Below, one piece after another: positions 52,107-61,559 of a stretch of 64,000 bases of DNA. How positions within the stretch are numbered: the stretch's first letter is position 1; each line of letters starts with the position of its first letter. Source of the stretch: Bacillus albus (GTDB lineage: Bacteria; Bacillota; Bacilli; Bacillales; Bacillaceae_G). Below the pieces are notes generated by a model. The model made no database searches. It saw only the letters and a list, made by a program, of their open reading frames with translations, and was not told where the DNA came from. The DNA lies in the NCBI RefSeq assembly GCF_001884185.1, contig NZ_MAOE01000094.1:19999-83998 (forward strand), given 5' to 3'. The translations under genes were made by a program, and so were the position numbers.

Positions 52107-53300
52107 TTACACTTCAAATCTCTTACTTACTACAACATATATCGCACACAATAGCACGAATATCCCAGCATAAATTAACAAAATTTCTACACGAAACATA
52201 TCAGCCAACGGGCCAAATATTATCATTCCTAAAGGAAGGGCGCATGAATTAGCGATTTGTACAAGACTAAACATTCGTCCGTGCATGGAAGGTTCTACTT
52301 TTTCCTGCAATAACACGTTAACTGGTGTATTGAAGCACGGCATTGTTATACCAATTAAAAAGTTAAATACTAAATACATAATAAATACCGGAGCGATCCC
52401 TAGTCCAATCATAAGCAGTCCATACAACGCACAAGCTAGCGCTGTTGTATGCATACGATTACGGAAACCACCCCACGCTGCAATCAATATGCCACCAGCT
52501 GCCGCTCCCGCACTAAAAGTCATCTCGCTAGCAGTAAGTCTCCACATTTCTGCACCGAAAGAACGAGTTACCATTAAAGGTGTTAAAAAGGCAGCTGGAC
52601 TTATTAAAATCATGACAATACTTAATAAAACGAGTAACCTTTTAATAAATACATTTTCTTTTAAATAAGCAAAGCCTTCTTTTATGCCTTGTAGATTAGA
52701 TTTTTGCTTACTCTCTGCATTCACATGTCTCTCCACTTGAATGATAAACATAATACTAATTCCGATCATAGCCGTAATAACATCAATAAAAAATGTCGTT
52801 TCAATGCTAGCAATAGAAAGAATTGCAGCACTTGCTGCTGGAGAAAGAAACATAATTAAAGATGTAATACTGCTATTCATCCCATTTACTTTCATAAGAT
52901 AATCTTTTGGCACGATTTGTGGGATTAACGCATTCACAGCTGGCGTCTGTATCCCTGTCCCAGCTGAACGAATGAGTAGTACTATAAAAAGTAACCAAAT
53001 ACTTTTATATCCTGTTAAAAATAGAACTGCTAAAATTAATGTAGCAATTGCTATAACCCCGTCCGATAACATAATCATCTTTTTACGGTCGTAACGATCA
53101 ATCCAAACACCCGCAAATAAAGAAATCGCAATTTGTGGTAAGAAACCGGAAACGGTTGAAATGGTCAACATTAACCCTGACGATGTCGTTAAGGTGATAT
53201 ACCATATAATCGCGTACTGTACGAGAGATGAACCGAATAACGAAATCGTTTGAGCAGTCAAAAATAATATAATTTTCGTTTTCCAATTGTTTTCACTCAT
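52107..53300 (-). CDS. MFS efflux transporter, Mef-like
   Basis: 397 residues with twelve helices. The N-terminal half has SGLMLTISTVSGFLPQIAISLFAGVWIDRYDRKKMIMLSDG, the motif-A pattern of the DHA3/Mef macrolide-efflux type, and IRSAGTGIQTPAVNALIPQIV. It sits 5 bp downstream of an ABC-F gene and within the same attenuated operon. The arrangement of a Mef-type MFS pump and an ABC-F protein recalls mef-msr antibiotic resistance operons, but here the order is ABC-F first and the drug is unknown. The ATG at 53300 follows AAGGGGGTG. Confidence 0.87.
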   Translation of the reverse strand: MSENNWKTKIILFLTAQTISLFGSSLVQYAIIWYITLTTSSGLMLTISTVSGFLPQIAISLFAGVWIDRYDRKKMIMLSDGVIAIATLILAVLFLTGYKSIWLLFIVLLIRSAGTGIQTPAVNALIPQIVPKDYLMKVNGMNSSITSLIMFLSPAASAAILSIASIETTFFIDVITAMIGISIMFIIQVERHVNAESKQKSNLQGIKEGFAYLKENVFIKRLLVLLSIVMILISPAAFLTPLMVTRSFGAEMWRLTASEMTFSAGAAAGGILIAAWGGFRNRMHTTALACALYGLLMIGLGIAPVFIMYLVFNFLIGITMPCFNTPVNVLLQEKVEPSMHGRMFSLVQIANSCALPLGMIIFGPLADMFRVEILLIYAGIFVLLCAIYVVVSKRFEV

Positions 53301-53305
53301 ATGTT

Positions 53306-54853
53306 TCACACCCCCTTAACTAATCCTGTCTCTATATCAAAGGTGCTATCTGCCCAATCAAGATAAAAACTTGCTTCGTGAGATACGAGTATAATGCTGC
53401 CCTTAAACTTAATTAGCGCCTTTTGCAAAGCTTCCTTCGCTTCTGCATCTAAATGATTTGTCGGCTCATCTAAAATTAAGAAGTTACAAGGTGATAGTAA
53501 TAATCCGCACAGTTTCACCTTCGATTGTTCACCACCACTTAACGTACGAATTTCTTGCGAAACGTGCGTATCCTTCACACCACATGCAGCTAAATGATGG
53601 CGTATTTCCTTCATATTCAGTTTAGGAAACTGTTCTGAAATAATTTGAAGCGGCGTTAAACAATCATTGCTCCAATTTAAATCTTGCTCATAATATCCAA
53701 TCTTTATTTGCTCTGAAAATTGAAACTCTCCAGAAATACTAGCAATATTTCCAACGATTGTTTTTAACAAAGTAGATTTCCCTACTCCATTGAAACCTGT
53801 AATAACAAGTTTTTGTCCACCCATTACTGAAAATTTCAACTTTGGTAAGAGAGCAAAATCGTAACCAACTTCAAGATTATTTACTTCAAGAACTATCTGA
53901 ACTGAAATGGGAAGTTCCCGAAAATGAATAGACGGTTTATGAGTAAAACTTGGCGGCGCAATTCTTTCCATACGCTCCAATTGTTTTCTACGTCCCTGTG
54001 CTATTTTTGAATTCACCCCAGCAATATTTCTACGAATATACTCTTCCGTTTTTTCAATTTTCTTTTGCTGTGCATAATATTGGCGCATATAATCTTTTCG
54101 CAAATGCTCCTTTTGTCTTACAAAATCTGAGTATTTTCCGTAATACTTCTTCACCGTTCCAAATTCTACATCACATATGCAAGAAGTCACTTTTTCTAGA
54201 AAATCAAAATCATGAGACACGACAATAAACGCCCCTTCAAAATTCATTAAATAATTAGCAAGCCACTCCACATGCTCTTTATCAAGAAAGTTTGTCGGTT
54301 CATCTAGTAATAAAATATTAGGCTCCTCTAATAAAAGCTTCGCTAAAATTACCTTTGCACGCTGCCCTCCGCTTAATTCACAAATAACACGATCCATCCC
54401 AATCGCATCAATACCTAAACCGGCTGCTACCTTATTTATTACGCTTTCTACTGAATAAAAATCACGAGCTTCCAGCTGCTCTTGTATTTCAGCTGCTTTC
54501 AATAGTTGATTCTCATCTCCAGTCATCGCACTTTCTACATATAACTTATTCATTCTCTTTTCCATTTCAAACAAATCATAAAAGGCTCGTTTTAAATATT
54601 GTGAAATAGTATAGCTCCCATCAATTTCTGCATATTGATCAAGATGTCCAATTTGAATATTCGGTTGCCACTTAACGATCCCCTTATCAGAAATAATTTC
54701 CTCCACCAATATTTTCATTAACGTACTTTTTCCTGCACCATTCTGTCCAACAATCCCCATATGCTCCCCTTTATGCAAATCAAAAGAAGCATTTTCGTAT
54801 AATACTTTATCTATAAAACGATGTGATAAACTTTCAACTTTAAGTAAACTCAT
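53306..54853 (-). CDS. ABC-F type ATPase (putative ribosome protection protein)
   Basis: 515 residues with two ABC domains and no membrane helix. Walker A motifs are GQNGAGKST and GFNGVGKST, and signatures are ELSGGQRAK and TLSGGEQSK. Walker B ends in LLLDEPTNFLDKEHVEW and LILDEPTNHLD. A charged linker of about 60 residues (KYSDFVRQKEHLRKDY... to LERMERI) forms the P-site tRNA interaction motif. ABC-F proteins displace antibiotics from the ribosome or act as translation factors. The leader-peptide attenuator upstream and the downstream efflux gene favour an antibiotic-resistance role. AAAGAGGAATAG precedes the ATG. Confidence 0.9.
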   Translation of the reverse strand: MSLLKVESLSHRFIDKVLYENASFDLHKGEHMGIVGQNGAGKSTLMKILVEEIISDKGIVKWQPNIQIGHLDQYAEIDGSYTISQYLKRAFYDLFEMEKRMNKLYVESAMTGDENQLLKAAEIQEQLEARDFYSVESVINKVAAGLGIDAIGMDRVICELSGGQRAKVILAKLLLEEPNILLLDEPTNFLDKEHVEWLANYLMNFEGAFIVVSHDFDFLEKVTSCICDVEFGTVKKYYGKYSDFVRQKEHLRKDYMRQYYAQQKKIEKTEEYIRRNIAGVNSKIAQGRRKQLERMERIAPPSFTHKPSIHFRELPISVQIVLEVNNLEVGYDFALLPKLKFSVMGGQKLVITGFNGVGKSTLLKTIVGNIASISGEFQFSEQIKIGYYEQDLNWSNDCLTPLQIISEQFPKLNMKEIRHHLAACGVKDTHVSQEIRTLSGGEQSKVKLCGLLLSPCNFLILDEPTNHLDAEAKEALQKALIKFKGSIILVSHEASFYLDWADSTFDIETGLVKGV

Positions 54854-54876
54854 TTCTATTCCTCTTTTCCTGAAAT

Positions 54877-54922
54877 TAAAAAAAGCAGAGAGATAGCGTC
54901 ATTCGACACTAGCCCTCTGCTT
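54877..54922 (-). terminator. Attenuator terminator immediately upstream of the ABC-F gene
   Basis: A long stem (54883-54900 with 54905-54922; includes AAGCAGAG/CTCTGCTT) with loop ATTC, then a T-run on the minus strand. It lies just before the ribosome binding site and downstream of a leader peptide, so it would act as an attenuator. Confidence 0.85.
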
Positions 54923-54983
54923 CGTGGTTTTTCCTATACTACTCCAATTTACAGTAAAGACTCATCGGAATAATATACACAAA

Positions 54984-55013
54984 GGGCCATAGACAAAGCA
55001 TTGTCTATGGCCC
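54984..55013 (-). other. Leader hairpin within the ABC-F attenuator region
   Basis: A perfect 13-bp stem, GGGCCATAGACAA / TTGTCTATGGCCC, loop AGCA, between the leader peptide and the attenuator. The minus-strand tail is CCCTTTGTG, so it is a weak terminator or a structural element. Confidence 0.65.
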
Positions 55014-55113
55014 CTTAATCTATTTTATACACCAGCTGAAAAACCATAACGAAATAAGCATAGGTAAACTATACTTTTTTCGAAAAGTTATTCAGCCGAT
55101 GAATATAGGGGAT

Positions 55114-55209
55114 TTATACCCCTTGATTAAGCTCCGTACAACGCTTCACCGTATACATTTGTGCGGAGCAAAGTTTTCTAATGAGTTTTACAAATTTTAT
55201 ATAAAGCAT
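55114..55209 (-). CDS. 31-residue leader peptide of the ABC-F/MFS operon
   Basis: Too short for routine gene calling. An AAGGAAGGTG ribosome binding site is spaced before an ATG at 55209. The peptide begins MLYIKFVKLIRKLC and ends VKRCTELNQGV. It contains many basic residues (about seven Lys/Arg). Later codons overlap sequence that can pair in the downstream leader. Its position, between a promoter and an intrinsic terminator in front of a resistance-type gene, matches ribosome-stalling leader peptides. Confidence 0.75.
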   Translation of the reverse strand: MLYIKFVKLIRKLCSAQMYTVKRCTELNQGV

Positions 55210-55239
55210 GTTCTGCACCTTCCTTAATACTTAAAAGGG

Positions 55240-55269
55240 ATTTTAGCACACGGTTTTATGAAGCGTCAA
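55240..55269 (-). promoter_or_regulatory. Promoter of the ABC-F/MFS leader transcript
   Basis: TTGACG (55269-55264), 18-bp spacer and TAAAAT (55245-55240) preceded by TGC as an extended -10. Confidence 0.75.
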
Positions 55270-55290
55270 CATTACTTCCAAATCATTCAA

Positions 55291-55806
55291 CTACTTATTT
55301 TTAAAATATTCCTTTTGAAACATACACATTCTTATCGCATTATGATAATTACCATCAACGAAAAACTCGTCTAAAAGCTCGCCTTCCACTATAAATCCAA
55401 CCTTTTTATACACATGGACTGCTTTCTCATTTTCTTTATCCACAACTAAATAAATCTTATGCATATTTAATACAGAAAAAGCGTAATCCATCGCTAAACG
55501 CGTCGCCTCTGCTGCATAACCATATCCTTGATAATTTGGATCAATAATAATTTGGAATTCTGTTCTACGGTGAATATAATCGATTTCCACTAACTCGACC
55601 AATCCAACCATCTCATTATCTTTCTCCACGATAAATCGGCGTTCACTTTGATCATGTATATGTTTATCGTATAAATCCTGCAGCTCCACAAATGCCTCAT
55701 ACGGCTCTTCAAACCAATATGACATAATATGTGCATTATTATTTAGTTCGTGTACAAATTTTAAATCTTCCCGTTCTAAAGGACGTAACTTCAATTCCTG
55801 ACTCAT
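55291..55806 (-). CDS. speG: Spermidine N1-acetyltransferase (SpeG-like GNAT)
   Basis: 171 residues with a GNAT fold: [49 protein letters not shown] (the allosteric polyamine loop of SpeG) and the acetyl-CoA pyrophosphate loop in [13 protein letters not shown]. The match to E. coli SpeG, recalled from memory, is strong along the whole length. It would acetylate spermidine or spermine. The ATG at 55806 follows GGAGG with good spacing. Confidence 0.92.
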   Translation of the reverse strand: MSQELKLRPLEREDLKFVHELNNNAHIMSYWFEEPYEAFVELQDLYDKHIHDQSERRFIVEKDNEMVGLVELVEIDYIHRRTEFQIIIDPNYQGYGYAAEATRLAMDYAFSVLNMHKIYLVVDKENEKAVHVYKKVGFIVEGELLDEFFVDGNYHNAIRMCMFQKEYFKNK

Positions 55807-55922
55807 TGCTATAACCTCCAAGTAAAAGAAACCTCTTCACTTAATTTCTCAATTTTTTTCAATTTCAAACGCCCTATTTACATTGTAAACTTTCAAGCAA
55901 CTTGAAGGTCAAGATATAAAAA

Positions 55923-55950
55923 AGTAGTGCAGAATCATGTCTGCACTACT
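55923..55950 (-). terminator. Intrinsic terminator of psiE
   Basis: AGTAGTGCAGA / TCTGCACTACT with loop ATCATG; the outer pairs overlap the end of psiE, and the T-run follows on the minus strand. Confidence 0.85.
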
Positions 55951-56350
55951 ACTCTTTTCTCAAATCTCTCATATTTGATATGTATAAAGCAATGACTAAA
56001 ACGAGAATGGATCCCGCATACAACAACGTCTCCATCGGTTCCTCATGAGATACAATAATTAAACGAATTAACGCCGTAATTCCGATATAAATAAAATAAC
56101 GTAACGGGAAATGATAATTCGACTTAAAATACTTAATAATCAATGCGATGAACTCGAAGTATAAGAAATAGACGATGATACTTTCAACCAATTTATAAGA
56201 CGTATACTCCTTTGTTGAAAATATGTATTGAATAAAAGTAATCGTCTCGTTAATTAAAAAGATTGATAAAACAATGGATAATATAATTAACGCTATATTC
56301 AATATCCACTGTAAAACGCTAGCTATGTAATGATCGATATTAAACTTCAT
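55949..56350 (-). CDS. psiE: PsiE family membrane protein
   Basis: 133 residues with four hydrophobic helices (about 12-32, 52-72, 82-100, 107-125). [30 protein letters not shown] carries the family's conserved C-terminal pattern. PsiE is named for phosphate-starvation induction in E. coli; its activity is unknown. GAAGGAG precedes the ATG. The stop overlaps its terminator. It follows the NERD-domain gene after 43 bp on the same strand, so they may be cotranscribed. Confidence 0.87.
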   Translation of the reverse strand: MKFNIDHYIASVLQWILNIALIILSIVLSIFLINETITFIQYIFSTKEYTSYKLVESIIVYFLYFEFIALIIKYFKSNYHFPLRYFIYIGITALIRLIIVSHEEPMETLLYAGSILVLVIALYISNMRDLRKE

Positions 56351-56393
56351 TTCACACTCTCCTTCACGTAAATACTTATTTATTATAGCAAAA

Positions 56394-57353
56394 TTATAAT
56401 TGGAGGTGGGTTAAATCATATTTCCGGCCTTTGTTGGTGCCAGTGTAGGGGATGTTCATTGTTTGGAGGAGTCTTTTGACAGTCGCACTCGATTGAACGT
56501 TAAGAAATTTCTTCAACTGCATATTTGTACAAGTGTCACCAATAAGAAGTGCGTAATCTTTTAAAGCAAATTCATGCGCCACTTTAGAGATAGCTTTACA
56601 GTTCGAACAATACCAGCCTTTTTTCAATTTAAACATTGGTAGTACAGAACATACCTCACATTGTACACCGTGTAACAACTCTTCTTTTTTAATTTTAAAT
56701 TGTTCAAGAATATTTTGCCGTAATGGAGCGTGGTTAGCTACTATTTGACGAATAAGAATATCTACATTTTTTATAGCTTTTTTCTTATATTTACTCTCAA
56801 ACCATTTGATTTTATTAGGTAAATTTGCACTGTGGATAATTGTATTAAGGAGATTATCATCTGAAGCTTTAATAATAGTTCGGGGATTACTAATCACAAC
56901 AAGCGATTCAATTGGAAAACGAGAAAATCCATTTAGACTTAACCATTTCCTAAGCTGTTGCTCTTGCCTTTTCACTTGTAAAATTGGGTCTGGAAATCCT
57001 TCTGAATTCCCCTCTGATATTCTAATAAGCTGATTAAACTTTGAATCAAATAATAATGTACCTGCTATATTTTTTATTTCGAGGAAAAGAAGAAAATAGG
57101 CGGAAATGATAATCGTATCAATTTGGAAATGGTAATTTTGGTCGAACAACCTTATATCGTGCAAAATACGATATTTCTCCTCCGACAGGAAACTTAGTGG
57201 ATAATTAATAGCTTGTTCGCCTTTATAACCAGCCTTATGCTTCGCTAAACTTTCTACAATCATATCTCGTTTCGGATGATGAGCGGGTAATCGCCTAAAT
57301 AACGCTTCTAATTGCCGTAAATAGATCAGCATTTGTCGCTCTTTTACAATCAT
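56394..57353 (-). CDS. NERD domain protein with C-terminal zinc ribbon
   Basis: 319 residues. The NERD (nuclease-related) domain occupies about residues 38-160: [13 protein letters not shown], then [20 protein letters not shown] gives the restriction-like Asp...Glu-x-Lys signature, and QEQQLRKWL is the following helix. A CxxC...CxxC zinc ribbon (CEVC and CSNC) lies near 230-255. A helix-turn-helix-like end ([24 protein letters not shown]) follows. It may be a DNA-processing enzyme. GGGGAGGG precedes the ATG. The repeat array at 57370-57480 sits just upstream. Confidence 0.88.
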   Translation of the reverse strand: MIVKERQMLIYLRQLEALFRRLPAHHPKRDMIVESLAKHKAGYKGEQAINYPLSFLSEEKYRILHDIRLFDQNYHFQIDTIIISAYFLLFLEIKNIAGTLLFDSKFNQLIRISEGNSEGFPDPILQVKRQEQQLRKWLSLNGFSRFPIESLVVISNPRTIIKASDDNLLNTIIHSANLPNKIKWFESKYKKKAIKNVDILIRQIVANHAPLRQNILEQFKIKKEELLHGVQCEVCSVLPMFKLKKGWYCSNCKAISKVAHEFALKDYALLIGDTCTNMQLKKFLNVQSSATVKRLLQTMNIPYTGTNKGRKYDLTHLQL

Positions 57354-57369
57354 TTTTAGCCCTCCCCAG

Positions 57370-57480
57370 AATATATCAACGATTTTTCAAATATATCGAC
57401 GATAACTCACAATATATCAACGATTTTTTCAATATATCGACGATTCGACAGAGAATATCGACTTACCGACAAAAACCGAC
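57370..57480. repeat. Degenerate tandem array of TATATC(A/G)ACGATTTT units (second copy)
   Basis: Five to six units of about 20-22 bp built on ATATATC(A/G)ACGATTTT, ending with ATATCGACTTACCGACAAA, the same closing unit as the array at 23742. Several units contain TATCGACGATA, a small palindrome. The array starts 17 bp from the start codon of the NERD gene, so it forms that gene's leader or promoter region. The remaining 200 bp to 57680 show no gene apart from the fatE terminator. Confidence 0.75.
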
Positions 57481-57642
57481 ACAGCAAACACTCATAAACA
57501 GTATATCACTACATGTAAAATCGCACTGTAAGCATAATGTTACTTCTCCCCTTTTGATTACGACATTTTAAAAATGTGAGAATAACATTCACGATATGTA
57601 AAAGAGCTTTTTTATACATGCAACCTCATAGGCAATCACACA

Positions 57643-57681
57643 AAAAAGCTGCTGCCTATAAAATATAGACAGCAGCTTTTT
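57643..57681 (-). terminator. Intrinsic terminator of the fat operon
   Basis: AAAAAGCTGCTG / CAGCAGCTTTTT with inner CTATA/TATAG pairing; T-run both ways. Confidence 0.9.
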
Positions 57682-57699
57682 GGCATACTCATTTTTTAA

Positions 57700-58452
57700 T
57701 TAATAAACAGCAATCGGCCCATAAGGACCATTAATAATCTCTATTTTTGTTTCAAATATATCTGTCAAAAGTGTTGAGTCCATAACCTCTTCTACTGTTC
57801 CAAAAGCAGCAATTTGTCCATCTTTCATCGCACAAATTTTATCAGAGTATTTAGCTGCAAAATTTATGTCATGCATAACAGTCAAAATTGTTCTTCCAAA
57901 CTCATTAGCCGCACGTCTTAAATGCTCCATCATTTGAACAGAACGCGCAACATCAAGATTGTTCAGAGGCTCGTCCAACAGCACATATTCAGTCTCTTGG
58001 CACAATACCATGGCTACATATGCCCTTTGTCTTTGACCACCAGAAAGCTCATCTAAATATCTATTCTCTAAATTAGTTAAATCTAAGAAATCGATATATT
58101 TAGAAATGATAACCTCATCTTCTTTCGTTAATCTTCCCTTCGAATACGGAAAGCGCCCAAATCCAACTAATTGTCTAACAGTAAGTCTCGTTACAAAATG
58201 ATTTTCTTGTCGCAATATAGTTAAAACTTTTGCTAAGTCTTTTGATTTGGATTCAGAAACATCCATATTCGCTACTTGAATTTGACCTTCATCCATATCC
58301 AAAAGTCTTCCAATCATCAAAAGTGTCGTAGACTTTCCAGCACCATTTGGCCCAATTAAAGAAGTAAAGCCCGCTTTTGGTATTTCAATATCTAAAGGTC
58401 CTATTTTTACCTTATCAGTATAGAACTTTTTAACATTATCGATTTTTATCAT
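57700..58452 (-). CDS. fatE: Iron-siderophore ABC transporter ATP-binding protein (FatE/YclP-like)
   Basis: 250 residues with GPNGAGKST (Walker A), the signature LDELSGGQRQRAYVAM, and Walker B VLLDEPLNNLD. It should energise import through the two upstream permease proteins. Its ATG overlaps the stop of the permease gene by 4 bp, so translation is coupled. The order binding protein, two permeases, ATPase matches YclQNOP of B. subtilis and FatBDCE of B. anthracis (petrobactin/photoproduct uptake). Confidence 0.9.
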   Translation of the reverse strand: MIKIDNVKKFYTDKVKIGPLDIEIPKAGFTSLIGPNGAGKSTTLLMIGRLLDMDEGQIQVANMDVSESKSKDLAKVLTILRQENHFVTRLTVRQLVGFGRFPYSKGRLTKEDEVIISKYIDFLDLTNLENRYLDELSGGQRQRAYVAMVLCQETEYVLLDEPLNNLDVARSVQMMEHLRRAANEFGRTILTVMHDINFAAKYSDKICAMKDGQIAAFGTVEEVMDSTLLTDIFETKIEIINGPYGPIAVY

Positions 58453-59513
58453 AAAGCCCTCTTCCTTAAAACTATAGTTAAGAATATGATTCCACCAAAT
58501 AATTCAATAATAACTGAAACTACACCTTGAGCATGGAATACATGATACATTAAAAAGTATGCACTCGTCATTATTAAAAATCCTATAGCAAAAGCCATTG
58601 GGAAAATATATCTATGATCATACGTTGACGCCGCCTGATAACTCAAAGTTGCTACTAAAAAGCCGTAGAACGTAAGTGGCCCAATTAGAGCTGTTGAGAT
58701 AGACATTAAAATAGCTACTAACACAAGCGTATAAATTACACTAGGTTGATATTTAACCCCAAAAGAAGTAGCAACATCCTTTCCTAGTGACAAAACATTC
58801 AATTTCTTAGAATGAGTAAAAATTAATAACGCTACAATTATGATCATTGGAATTACAACAGGAAAATATGCAGGGTCTGCATGATTAACAGAACCAAATA
58901 ATCTCGCTTGTAAAATATCAAATTCTGAAGGCGCAAGTAGTTTTCTCATGAAAGTTGACACAGAATTTAGCCCGGTACCAATAATAATTCCAACTAAAAG
59001 CATAAGTTGTAAATTCCCGTATTTACCGGAAAGTAACCATCCATAAAGTATCAAACTCATGAAGACCATCACAACAACTTGAAATAAAAACGATCCAATT
59101 CCATTAAAGTTTATTAATGCACTAGCACCAAAGAAGAATATTGTACTCGTTTGAATTGCCGAATAAAGTGATTCGAAACCTAAAAGTGAAGGAGTAATAA
59201 TCTTATTATTCGTAATAGACTGGAAAGCAACTGTCGATAAGCTATGGCAAACTGCAGCAATAATCATTGCAACAATAGCTACTATCCTTCTCTTAACAAC
59301 TGGGATAAAAGAAGGTGAATCTATCGGAACTGGATTGTTATAAACTAAAAGTCCATATGAAGAAAGGAGACCTAAAGCAATCAATGCTATGAGTAAAATC
59401 CAATAACGTCTTGCTTCCTTCTTAGAACGAAAAGCACTAGCTGATCTACTTTCATTATGAAGGCTAGAATCGACTTCGACATTTTCTTTATTTCTATAAT
59501 CTAATGTGATCAT
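58449..59513 (-). CDS. fatC: Iron-siderophore ABC transporter permease (FatC/YclO-like)
   Basis: 354 residues with a soluble N-terminal extension of about 35 residues and eight to ten helices of the FecCD type. SLGKDVATSFGV is the coupling-helix region that contacts the ATPase. AAGGAGG precedes the ATG. It overlaps both neighbouring genes by 4 bp. FatC/FatD assignment is by order and by the longer N-terminal extension, and could be swapped. Confidence 0.87.
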   Translation of the reverse strand: MITLDYRNKENVEVDSSLHNESRSASAFRSKKEARRYWILLIALIALGLLSSYGLLVYNNPVPIDSPSFIPVVKRRIVAIVAMIIAAVCHSLSTVAFQSITNNKIITPSLLGFESLYSAIQTSTIFFFGASALINFNGIGSFLFQVVVMVFMSLILYGWLLSGKYGNLQLMLLVGIIIGTGLNSVSTFMRKLLAPSEFDILQARLFGSVNHADPAYFPVVIPMIIIVALLIFTHSKKLNVLSLGKDVATSFGVKYQPSVIYTLVLVAILMSISTALIGPLTFYGFLVATLSYQAASTYDHRYIFPMAFAIGFLIMTSAYFLMYHVFHAQGVVSVIIELFGGIIFLTIVLRKRAL

Positions 59514-60526
59514 CGCAGCCTCCTTGGTTTTCTTTGTCTCAATAGAATAGTAATAAACACGACCGCTCCCACTGTTGCAAGTATTAAAGAAACAGGTAAT
59601 TCAAACGGCTTTATAATTGTTCGAGAAATGATGTCACAGGCAGTAATTGCCCCCATTCCGATCACACATACCCAAGGTAAATTACTTCTAAGATCATCAC
59701 CTCTAAACATGGAAACAATATTTGGCACAATTAATCCCAAGAAAGGTAAGTGTCCAATAACAGCTGCAACAATTCCAACTGCCACAGAGATAAGAGCAGT
59801 CCCAAAAAGAACAATTCTATTGTAATTAACGCCAAGGCTTGTTGCGACATCTTCTCCTAGTCCAGCTAAAGTCAATCTATTCGCATACATAAAAATAAGC
59901 AAAGTAATGATAACAATCAGCCATAAATATTCATATCTTCCCACCTGAATGTTAGCAAATGAACCTACGAACCAAGTTTCAATGCTTTGCGTCATTTGAA
60001 AAAGAAGTCCCATAAAAGTAGACACTGCAGAAATAACTGCTCCAAGCATCAATCCAATAATCGGGACAATTAAAGACGAACGAAGCTTAACTCTTCTTAA
60101 AAATAGAAAGAAAATCATAGTTCCTATAAAAGAAAAAATGATTGCACCAGTCATTCTTTGAACTAAAGTCGGGGCAGGAAATAATAAATACACAAAAAGC
60201 AGGCCTAAGCCTGACCATTCAATCGTCCCCGTTGTAGTAGGTTCAACAAAGCGATTCTGTGTAATGAGTTGCATTACGAGTCCTGCCATCGCCATTGCAG
60301 CTCCAGTAAGCATTAATGCAACTGTTCTTGGAACACGAGTGATGAAAAACATCTCCATTCCGTCCTCTTGTCCACGTATATCATAAACTCCAGTAAACAG
60401 TGATATAATCCCTAAAATTATAACAACTATAACCGCTATTATAAAAGGTTTTGTCCATATCTTATTGTGATTATAAAACTGGGGTTGAGAAATATTCTCA
60501 ACCCTAGAAATCATATTTTTTGACAC
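59510..60526 (-). CDS. fatD: Iron-siderophore ABC transporter permease (FatD/YclN-like)
   Basis: 338 residues with a FecCD-type pattern: GAAMAMAGLVMQLITQNRFVEPTTTGTIEWSGLG, the conserved GLGEDVATSLGV coupling region, and GLIVPNIVSMFRGDDLR. It forms the membrane channel with the second permease. A GTG start follows AAAGGGG. It lies 19 bp after the binding-protein gene. Confidence 0.88.
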   Translation of the reverse strand: MSKNMISRVENISQPQFYNHNKIWTKPFIIAVIVVIILGIISLFTGVYDIRGQEDGMEMFFITRVPRTVALMLTGAAMAMAGLVMQLITQNRFVEPTTTGTIEWSGLGLLFVYLLFPAPTLVQRMTGAIIFSFIGTMIFFLFLRRVKLRSSLIVPIIGLMLGAVISAVSTFMGLLFQMTQSIETWFVGSFANIQVGRYEYLWLIVIITLLIFMYANRLTLAGLGEDVATSLGVNYNRIVLFGTALISVAVGIVAAVIGHLPFLGLIVPNIVSMFRGDDLRSNLPWVCVIGMGAITACDIISRTIIKPFELPVSLILATVGAVVFITILLRQRKPRRLR

Positions 60527-60545
60527 TGTTTCGTACCCCTTTACA

Positions 60546-61559
60546 CTACTTAGCTAAAGTTTTTGCAAGATTTCCAAATAACTCTACATAAGTCTGAATT
60601 GATTCATTTGTGTAAGTATCTTCTGGTGCATAAACAACTTGTTGTTTAGAAACAGCAGTTGTGTTTTGAAGAGCTGGTGATTTAGAAATAACATCCTTAG
60701 CAGGTGTTGACTTAGCTGCATCAGATGTTGCAGCATCACGATCTAATACGAAAAGCCAATCAGGATTCGTTTGTGCGATCGCTTCAACAGAAACGTCATC
60801 ACCTTTATGACCTGCAGTAGAATTCGAAACTTCTAATGCTGGAGTCCAACCGAAAATTTCATACATAGGTCCCCAAACGCGACCAGAGTGCGGCGCAGCA
60901 AAGCCAATATTTCCACCAGTAACAATAACACTCATAACTTTATCTTTTCCGTTATAAGCAGATTTTGCTTTTTCAATAGATTTATCGAAATCAGCTATTA
61001 ATTGTTTAGCTTCTTTATCTTTAGCAAAGATTTTGCCTAAAGTAGTTGTAGAATCTTTAAGTCCTTTTACTAAGTTTTCTCCAGGCTTAGTAGCCTTCTC
61101 AGAAACATCAAAATTAAGATCAATAACAGCTGCATTTGGCACTAATTTTTTGATTTCTTCGTAATGATCAGCAAATCTTTGACCAACGATTACAAGGTCA
61201 GGGTTTGCCGCTGCAATAATTTCAAGATTTGGTTCGCGGTGATTCCCGATATTTTTAACTGAATCATCTTTTTTATATGCTGAATCCGCAGGCATGATAT
61301 CCTTTGGAGCAGCCGCTAATTTAATTCCCCAATCAGCTAAAGTTTCAAACGTTCTATTATCTAAAGCAACTACATTCTTTGGATTTACAGGGACTTTAAC
61401 AGTTCCATGAGCATCAGTGATTTCAACCGTTTTTGGCTTATCACTACTATCACCTTTATTAGCTTTCGAAGTTTCCTTACTTGAATCTGAGCAAGCTACT
61501 AACATTAAAGTAAAAATCGCTAGAATACTTACTAATTTTAAAAGCATAGTTTTTTTCAT
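60546..61559 (-). CDS. fatB: Siderophore-binding lipoprotein (FatB/YclQ-like)
   Basis: 337 residues. A lipoprotein signal with lipobox LMLVAC (Cys23) leads into a class III periplasmic-type binding protein with two lobes: TVEITDAHGTVKVPVNPKNVVALD and NPDLVIVGQRFADHYEEI in the first, GFAAPHSGRVWGPMYEIFGW and VSVEAIAQTNPDWLFVLDRD in the second. This is the pattern of petrobactin receptors FatB and YclQ. A Fur box lies 91 bp upstream and AAGGAG precedes the ATG. Iron-limited induction is expected. Confidence 0.92.
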   Translation of the reverse strand: MKKTMLLKLVSILAIFTLMLVACSDSSKETSKANKGDSSDKPKTVEITDAHGTVKVPVNPKNVVALDNRTFETLADWGIKLAAAPKDIMPADSAYKKDDSVKNIGNHREPNLEIIAAANPDLVIVGQRFADHYEEIKKLVPNAAVIDLNFDVSEKATKPGENLVKGLKDSTTTLGKIFAKDKEAKQLIADFDKSIEKAKSAYNGKDKVMSVIVTGGNIGFAAPHSGRVWGPMYEIFGWTPALEVSNSTAGHKGDDVSVEAIAQTNPDWLFVLDRDAATSDAAKSTPAKDVISKSPALQNTTAVSKQQVVYAPEDTYTNESIQTYVELFGNLAKTLAK

